A stretch of DNA of 64,000 nucleotides from Harmonia axyridis (Eukaryota; Arthropoda; Insecta; Coleoptera; Coccinellidae). The stretch covers positions 83,984,798-84,048,797 of the forward strand of contig NC_059501.1 in the NCBI RefSeq assembly GCF_914767665.1, given 5' to 3'. How positions within the stretch are numbered: position 1 is the first letter of the stretch; every line of letters begins with the position of its first letter. Positions 57,500-64,000 of the stretch are shown here, in pieces. A program made the position numbers and the translations under genes. Below the pieces are notes generated by a model. It searched no databases, was not told the origin of the DNA, and worked only from the letters and a program-made list of their open reading frames with translations.

Positions 57500-59400
57500 A
57501 AAGATAATTTTTTTTTATAGGACTTTGAAGGACGACGCCAGTTTATCTGGAGGGTCTTTATCATGGAATAACAATGCAGCAGGATGACTTCAACTAGGAC
57601 TGGCAAAAAAAATTTTTTCAATTATTAATAGAAAAATTAAAAAAAAAAAAGTATTGAGCTTTCTTCATCTATATTTGGCCGAGGATTTCCAATATGTTTC
57701 ATTTTGGTCTATACTGTACGCTGAAAGTACCTGAGCCCTTCATCACCATACGGGATGCAATCTCCTTCAGGATAAAGGCATATTACTTTAGTGTGAGCCC
57801 TTCCATTGTATATAGCCGCTGCCTTCAAGACGTATATTGGTAAAGCACAAGCAGAATCGATCTACTGGAAGCAGAATCTTTGAAGTTTATTGGATCCTTG
57901 TGGTATGCTGTAGCCTTCGACATACAAGATGCGAGTGCTTCAGAAGAGGGATCACAAATCTTTGGTATACGGGAAGCCGAACAAATATATTTAGACAAAG
58001 CTCGAGACAGAATCCCAAACAATGACTGAATTAAAATTGCGAAGCTGAATTTATGCAGATGCAATTCTAGATATAAGTAGTTTAATTTAAACGTCTTAAT
58101 TAAGACAATGGAACCCATACAAGAAGCTGGCTGAAAGAATCAAAATCTCAAATTCATACGTCTCAACTAAGTCGTTCGAAGGAATAAGGATTAACAATCC
58201 TTCCTTCACAGGAAGCTGAAACCATGAAGCGAATATGTCTAGGTGATTTAAGAAGAATTCGAGTGCCTTGGAGAAAAACTGAAATAGGATACCGAAGTCT
58301 CAGAAGAGGAATGCTTGCATACGATAAAATGAACTTGCAAGGTTCCAAGAGATGGACAATCCTTTGATCCAGGAAACGGAACCCTTCAAATGGTTCGGCA
58401 AAAGTTTCCAGAGAAGATTTATATAGTTCCAAAAAGTGTGAAGAAACCTCAAAATTTTGGTTGATTCAAAAATAAGGATGGTAGGTGCAGAGGGATCAGG
58501 ATGAACAATCCTTCCCCTCACCGGAAGCTGAAACCATGAAGCGATAAGGAATAGGAGCGTGCTAAAGGATATCGGAAGTCTTAGAAGAGAGGAATGCTTG
58601 CATACGATAAAATTAACTTGCAAGGTTCCAAAAGATGAACAATCCTTTGATCCAGAAAACAGAACCCTTCCAGTTTCCAGAGAAGATTTTCCTGATGAGA
58701 AGATTAAGTGAAGAGACCTTCAAACTGTAGTTGATACTGAGAAGTTGATGATGAGATTTTCGATTCATATACTTAGAATGAATTAGATTGTAAGACATTA
58801 AACCAAAAGGATGGATCATCATTGAGGCGCAGAATGTAGAACCTCTTGCATAATTTGTACAATACAATGTGGTGATTCTACGAAGTCCAGAGAATGAGGA
58901 TGATCAACCTTTTGCTAGATACATACCAGAATTTTAATATTATGATGATGATTGAGTGTAAAACCACAATAACTGTTCAAGAGGTAACGGGTTGACTTCA
59001 ACAACGGTCCTGGTTGTGGATATGTCTTCTTCAGGTATGCGAACCTGCCTACGTGAGCCACTTTTTTTCTAATCCTTAAGCTACGAAAAAAGTGTCCTAA
59101 ACCCTCTCATCCCTTCTCTCCATCATCCCTCTTCTTCCTTACCCCTTCGTGATGACAAGAAGAAAGAAACTGGCGTTTTGAAGATGGATGGGAGTTCGAA
59201 TTAATACTTCAACCAAGGTTGTACTGACCGGTGTTCCTTGACGTAGGTCCCCAAAACAAGCAGAAATTGAAGATGGTTTGGCTCGATGACGTCTGTAATT
59301 GGGTGTAAATGAATGAACGCTCATTCATTTATGCTCGATGAAGACACTGACAAGTTGCCGGGACAAACACTCCTAGATCTACCCTGTTGGTTTGAAGGGT
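57500..59400. other. Less AT-rich, plus-strand purine-biased stretch without ORFs; possible noncoding RNA
   Basis: Unlike its flanks, this stretch is moderately GC, rich in gaag and aacc words on the plus strand, and has no long ORF. It contains a diverged direct repeat: landmarks aacaatccttcc, ggaagctgaaaccatgaagc, gaggaatgcttgcatacg and acttgcaaggttcca occur at about 58188-58350 and again at 58504-58630, 284-316 bp apart. Such composition suits a transcribed noncoding exon or a very old repeat; neither is proven. Confidence 0.35.
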
Positions 59401-62400
59401 TGACTAACCAGAGTAGAACCCACTGTATGATTTTGGTTTCAATGTTAATTGCTACTTTTTCATTTTTGATGCCGATTATTTTTTCTTGAAATCCTTTCAA
59501 GGTTATGGCGCACCGGAATTTCGAAAGAGCTGTACAGGTTTTATCGATCTTCCCTCGAGACCTCGAGATCTGATTTGAAGCGTTCCCATAAATTCGAAAC
59601 TAATCAACTTGAATTATTTGCTAAATTGACATAGGTACGTGTTGAAAAAAGGTGAAAAGCGGGAATTTCGACTGATTCTGAAAACTCAGGGAAACGTAGG
59701 TAATTTTCATCGGGCTTTTTCTTCTTGCTATGTTATTACTTGGTATTTTTCCGTTTTTGTTGGTTAATTTTTTGGCCTTGCGATCTTACTGAATTCGATA
59801 ATATACTCGCGATCAGGATTGAACTTGATTACTCAAGTGATCTAGAATGACGCGGTTCATTCCTTCGATTCGTGTTTAAATTTCTTTTCGGCATCGCAAG
59901 ACCACCGAACAGAACCATGAATAACTCTATCCCCTAATAAATCGACGAGAGTTATGTTCATTGCTGTCCGGTTTGAAAAATTGATTTTTGGATATACGTG
60001 ACAATAAAAACGGGAACTTCTCTCTTAATTTCAGCGGATAGCCTTTCTAGGTGATTTGAAGAGCCTGTGAAACTTTCTTCGCAAAAGAACTAAGTAGGAA
60101 TTTTTAGAGATTTCCGCCGGTTTTTTTCCCGTATAACTGCCGGATGTTGAAGTGTCTTTATCAAACGGGACTTTTAACGATTCGGATTTTTTCAATAAAT
60201 TTTTTTCGAATTTATGGCTAATGTGGATATGAAGGTATATATCTCTATTTTATCCCTTATATTTTTCATTATATTAGAATATGTAATATAATTTACAATA
60301 TTACACATGATTCACCCGTACTTGCGACATATAAGATTGAAATAAATTGTAAGCTGACAATCAATAAAAATTGTAAAAAATATCTTTTTGTTCGTTCTTT
60401 ATCCTTAGTCCCGATTCCAAAACCACACTTCATAACCCTAAAATCGGTTGCTATAGTTGCAGCTACTTCGAATGTGCCTTCTTTAAATAGATTTTGAAAG
60501 AATTATGTGTGTACCAAAAACTACCTTCAACCATAAAATGAAAAACTTTGAGTACTTTAACAAATGCTGCTAAAATAAAGGTCTTAGATACCTACGAAAT
60601 TCTCATTAAAACTTGAAGATAGAATTGTTACTTATCACTTTTTGTGAAATTTTATTAAGCGGTGGTTAAGGTTTAAACACTGTGTACCACATTGAGAGAA
60701 AAAGTTGAATTTGATATTTGAAAAATTCAAGACTGAAACCATAGTTAGCAGCTTTGAACCACTGGTTAATTCATGGATACTTGATATCATAAACTATACA
60801 GGGGGGGGGGAGTTATTATTGTTATTGTTATTGGGCAAATGGGTCGATGAATCTTTTTAAATTTTGGGCTAAGAGAATGAGTGCAATTCTGACGGAATGT
60901 ACAGTACTCAGCGTATAAGCATTAATCATTTTTGACTTTATAGGCTGATCCGCAAGTGGTGAAACACTATGTTTTTTGAAAAAAAAAAAATATTCTCGAA
61001 AAGTTTTCAAGTCTTCTGAAAATTTACGATTCACACACACTACAGGTGGTCTGAAAGACACTGCAATTTTTTAAAAATGACCTTCTAAAAGCTCTCAATT
61101 TCTTGAAACGAGAAAAAAAGGTGGGTACGCCACTGAGATTTATTTATTTTTGAATTGCTCGTTCAATTTGTTAGAAAACATTTCTTGTTCATATTTATGG
61201 TTTAGAGGGCCGTTTTTATCTGAGGAAAATGAAAGATAATAACTTTAATACAGAATCAAATACGGTTTTTTTTTTCATAAAAACGGTGCCCTTCATGAAA
61301 AAAGGCTGGTTATTTTGTCATAAATTGAGGGAGTAATTCAAAAATAATTTTCAACTGAAAATATCTAAGCGGCGTACCATTTTTTCCCTTGAAAAAAAAG
61401 GAGATTTATGAACTTTTCTATCAGTTCCAAAAAGATTCTCTTTTTCCAACTGAACTGTCATTGCTTTCAGTTGAGATATACGCCTTCTTTGTCGCCAAAT
61501 GATCTTCTCAAGTTTGTTTCTTTTTCCATGACCATGTTCCCCTCTGAAAAAACCTCATAGAAACACAAGTGGTCTATCGGGTGATTTTTTCAATTTTGAG
61601 TTAGAAATCTCAAGAGCAGGTAGCTAGAATAAAAAGAAAAGTGGACCCTTCAATGGCCTTGCGCCCTTCGCCAAGGGCAAAAGCGAGATGTATAGTAATT
61701 TTACTAACCTGCCAATATCTTTAAAACTGGAATGCAATTTTGGGGGGTGAAGGGAAATAAGGCAGTGGCGTTTCACTATTTCGTTTGAAAAAAATCACTA
61801 CTATTTGGCCATAAATGTTTTTTACTAATTCATATTATTTATGCTTTGCTTTCATTATTATTCATTTTGTATTTTTCCTCATAGATGCGCCAATGGTCTA
61901 CCGGGTGATTTTTTAAGTTTTCTCGTCACAAAATTTCAATACTGGAGTTATCGAAGAACTAAACTGAGTTATTCGCATCGAAAAATTGTCTGTGCTGTGT
62001 TGTACAATTGAATGTGTTTCATTCAAATTGCAATTTATTTGTGAAGACATCAGTTTTGAATTGACTATACAGGGTGTCCCAAGTTGGAGGTATAGACAAA
62101 AATGACAGATTCCTCTCATCATTTTAAGAAAAAGAAAAGTCTGATATAACATGGGCGCAATCACTTTATTTTCGAGATACAGGGTGTTAAAGTTCGATTT
62201 TTTCCGTTTTTTTTTGTCATAGCATATTTCTTCACAAGATATTTATCTTAAATTTGGCATAGATATTCTAATTTGAATTTGTGACAGTTATGTAAATTTT
62301 GAATGCAAATCTACAGGGTGATATTTTTTTCTGGAAGAGTGCCCGCTTCTTTCCTCTAGAACTTTTTAAAAAAAAACTCTGGTCTAAAAATACACTTTTT

Positions 62401-62852
62401 GGTTTCTAGAAGTTTTGTCGTATCTAGCTGCTATCCATTTCAAGTAAAAAATCTAGTAATACTCTCTAGTAATACTCAGGAACACATTGTTATAAAGATT
62501 CAGTTAGTAGGCTGTGATGAAAAAATTAATAAAGATTCGATAAACTGGTATAAGCATCTTAAAAAAGTAGAACTACAAGAAACACCCTGTGTTTAGAAAA
62601 CAAACCGTTTAAAGGACTTTTTATTCTTCAAATTATCCAAGGATTCTGTCATTTTCCTTCTTACTTCCAATTTAGGAACACCCTGTAAGAACAATCAAAC
62701 AGGTAATCAAAAAAATGCTATTATTTCGAGTGATTTTCTTCAAACTTCGTTATCAAACTTTTTTCTCACATTAGCGATATGAGTAAACGTAGTCGTCAAA
62801 AAATTTTTTCGATTTCCGCCCCCCAAAAAAAAAGACCTACGCCCTTGATGAA
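59401..62852. other. AT-rich region with dispersed repeats; no gene seen
   Basis: It contains a G run at 60800-60810 and many 'acagggtg' phrases (for example 62067-62080, 62180, 62315), common in insect dispersed repeats. Segments 61120-61400 match the repeat near 47360-47700. No conserved ORF or RNA gene was recognised. Confidence 0.4.
61645..61870. repeat. Dispersed repeat, copy B (partner at 53595-53830)
   Basis: Same orientation and order of landmarks as copy A, with about one change in ten bases by eye: cccttcaatggccttgcgcc, gtgaagggaaataaggcagt, ggcgtttcac, tatttggccataaatg. Noncoding. Confidence 0.75.
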
Positions 62853-64000
62853 ACCTTAGGCTTTGAATAGAGTCCCATGTACCTGCAAGTTTGTAAAGTT
62901 TGCACTGTGACACCTGGGCACATAGCAGGTGAAAAAAAAACTCATTTTTAAACGGCTGATTTTGATTTATGTATATATTTTGTAGAATATTACTCTGAAG
63001 CTATATCAAAAGCGTCAGAAGCTTTCCATGACTAAAACTTCAGTCAGACGCTTCAAAGCTCTACGAAAAAACCATGAATTTTGACTTATTTTCAAATAGT
63101 TGATTTTTATACAGGGTGAGTCGTTCACTTGTACATATATTTCTACCGAAGATTCCCGAGGTTTTTTCCCTTACCATTTTTTCCGATTTGGCTCGGCTGA
63201 GAAGATAGAGGCTGTTGAAAATCCATAAAAAATGTAATTTTTAATTATATCTCGTAAATGGAATGGAATCGAAGGAAATGATTTTCGAAATAGTTTTCTA
63301 TTGGTGTGATGAATCTTTTCCGAACATAAAATTTCATCAAAGTCCGGTCAAATTCAAGATACCCGCTATACCAAGTGAGAAAAAAAGGCGAATCGGAAAA
63401 AATAGCAGAGGAAAAAGTGTTTCTCTCGACTTCAGGAATCTTCGGTTGAAATATATGCACAAATCAAAGAATCATCCTGTATATATTTTATAGAATATTA
63501 TTATGAAGTTATAATATCAGAAACGTCAGATGCTTTCCATGGAAAAAAAAGTTTTGGTCCATGGAAAGTATCTGACGATTTTGCTATAAGTTCAGAATAA
63601 TATTTTACAAATTATTTATAAAATCAGCCATTTCAAAATAAGTAAAGTCTATGTTTATTTCGTAGAGATTTAAAGCGTCTGAATAATGTTAGGTTCATGA
63701 AAAGCATCTGACGCTTTTGGTATAAATTCTGATTAATATTCTTCAAAATATATGTAAAAATCAGTCATTTTAAAATGAATAAGTCCATTTTTTTTAGAGC
63801 TTTAAAGCGTCTGACTAAAGTTTTTTGTCCATTTGATGAAACTTCAGAGTAATATTAACAACATATAAATAAAAATCAGCCGATTAAAAATAAGTCAAGT
63901 CGATTTTTTTTAGTTACATTTCTCACCTGGTATCTGCCAGGTGTTACTGTTTGAACTTCACCAGGTATTACAAGTACATGGGACTCTGTTCAAAGCCTAA
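62853..64000. mobile_element. Inverted-repeat element with nested internal repeats, running to the window edge
   Basis: The left arm begins near 62860 (ttaggctttgaatagagtcc, catgtacctgcaag) and its reverse complement ends at 64000 (cttgaacttc-type text, gtacatgggactctgttcaa, agcctaa). Both arms contain the palindromic words cacctgg and caggtg, then cagctga/cggctgatttt and aatattactctgaag. Between them the words gcgtctga and tcagacgc recur in both orientations at about 63015, 63048, 63515, 63573, 63680, 63706 and 63808, so several smaller inverted and direct repeats are nested inside. No ORF is conserved. The true right end may lie beyond position 64000. Confidence 0.75.

Noticed and set aside
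1..64000. CRISPR array, operon or bacterial origin
   Set aside because: Spliceosomal introns and animal gene families throughout; the tandem repeats have no spacer structure.

Overview
The window is animal nuclear DNA, AT-rich, with introns (several as short as 53-66 bp), GT-AG splice sites and many degenerate DNA transposons. The genes recognised (RAD51, COX19, PPCDC, a DLGAP/vulcan scaffold, a VPS4-like AAA ATPase, the BMP type II receptor wishful thinking, and an MDC1/Mu2-type FHA-BRCT protein) point to an insect. Mariner-family and P-like elements and repeats carrying 'cagggtg' phrases would suit a beetle, but the order is inference only. No viral genes, CRISPR arrays or convincing tRNA/rRNA genes were seen.

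Left end (1-6.9 kb): the 5' part of RAD51 (minus) shares a ~420 bp divergent upstream region with COX19 (plus). The COX19 stop codon overlaps the PPCDC start codon (TAATG), an arrangement that looks dicistronic. A 4.2 kb tandem satellite follows, with a ~1.025 kb period itself built of seven diverged ~146 bp monomers.

6.9-23 kb: a DLGAP-family gene (minus) with five recognised exons. Its introns hold two fold-back elements, a decayed DD34D mariner and an internally deleted DD41D mariner-like element. Its N-terminal exons were not found. A LINE 3' end lies at 20.4 kb.

23-36 kb: a divergent VPS4-like AAA ATPase (plus, five exons), then wishful thinking/BMPR2 (minus, seven coding exons, 821 residues, all phases consistent). 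wit introns contain a second DD41D copy, two copies of a 584-588 bp P-like MITE carrying a THAP start, a small mariner MITE and a perfect 68 bp palindrome.

38.8-45.1 kb: an MDC1/Mu2-like DNA damage adaptor (minus, eight exons, 1691 residues) with an N-terminal FHA domain, a very long acidic middle rich in TQ/SQ repeats, and C-terminal tandem BRCT domains. RAD51 and this gene are both DNA-break repair genes, but they are ~40 kb apart and no operon-like link is implied.

45-64 kb: no conserved protein gene recognised. It holds a ~530 bp tandem duplication, a candidate TATA promoter with a first exon ending exactly after an ATG (54.9 kb), a second candidate exon (55.8 kb), a hairpin element, a purine-rich stretch without ORFs but with internal repeats (57.5-59.4 kb), and an inverted-repeat element running to the right edge. 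Exon boundaries were set by hand from splice sites and reading phase; no alignment or transcript data were available.
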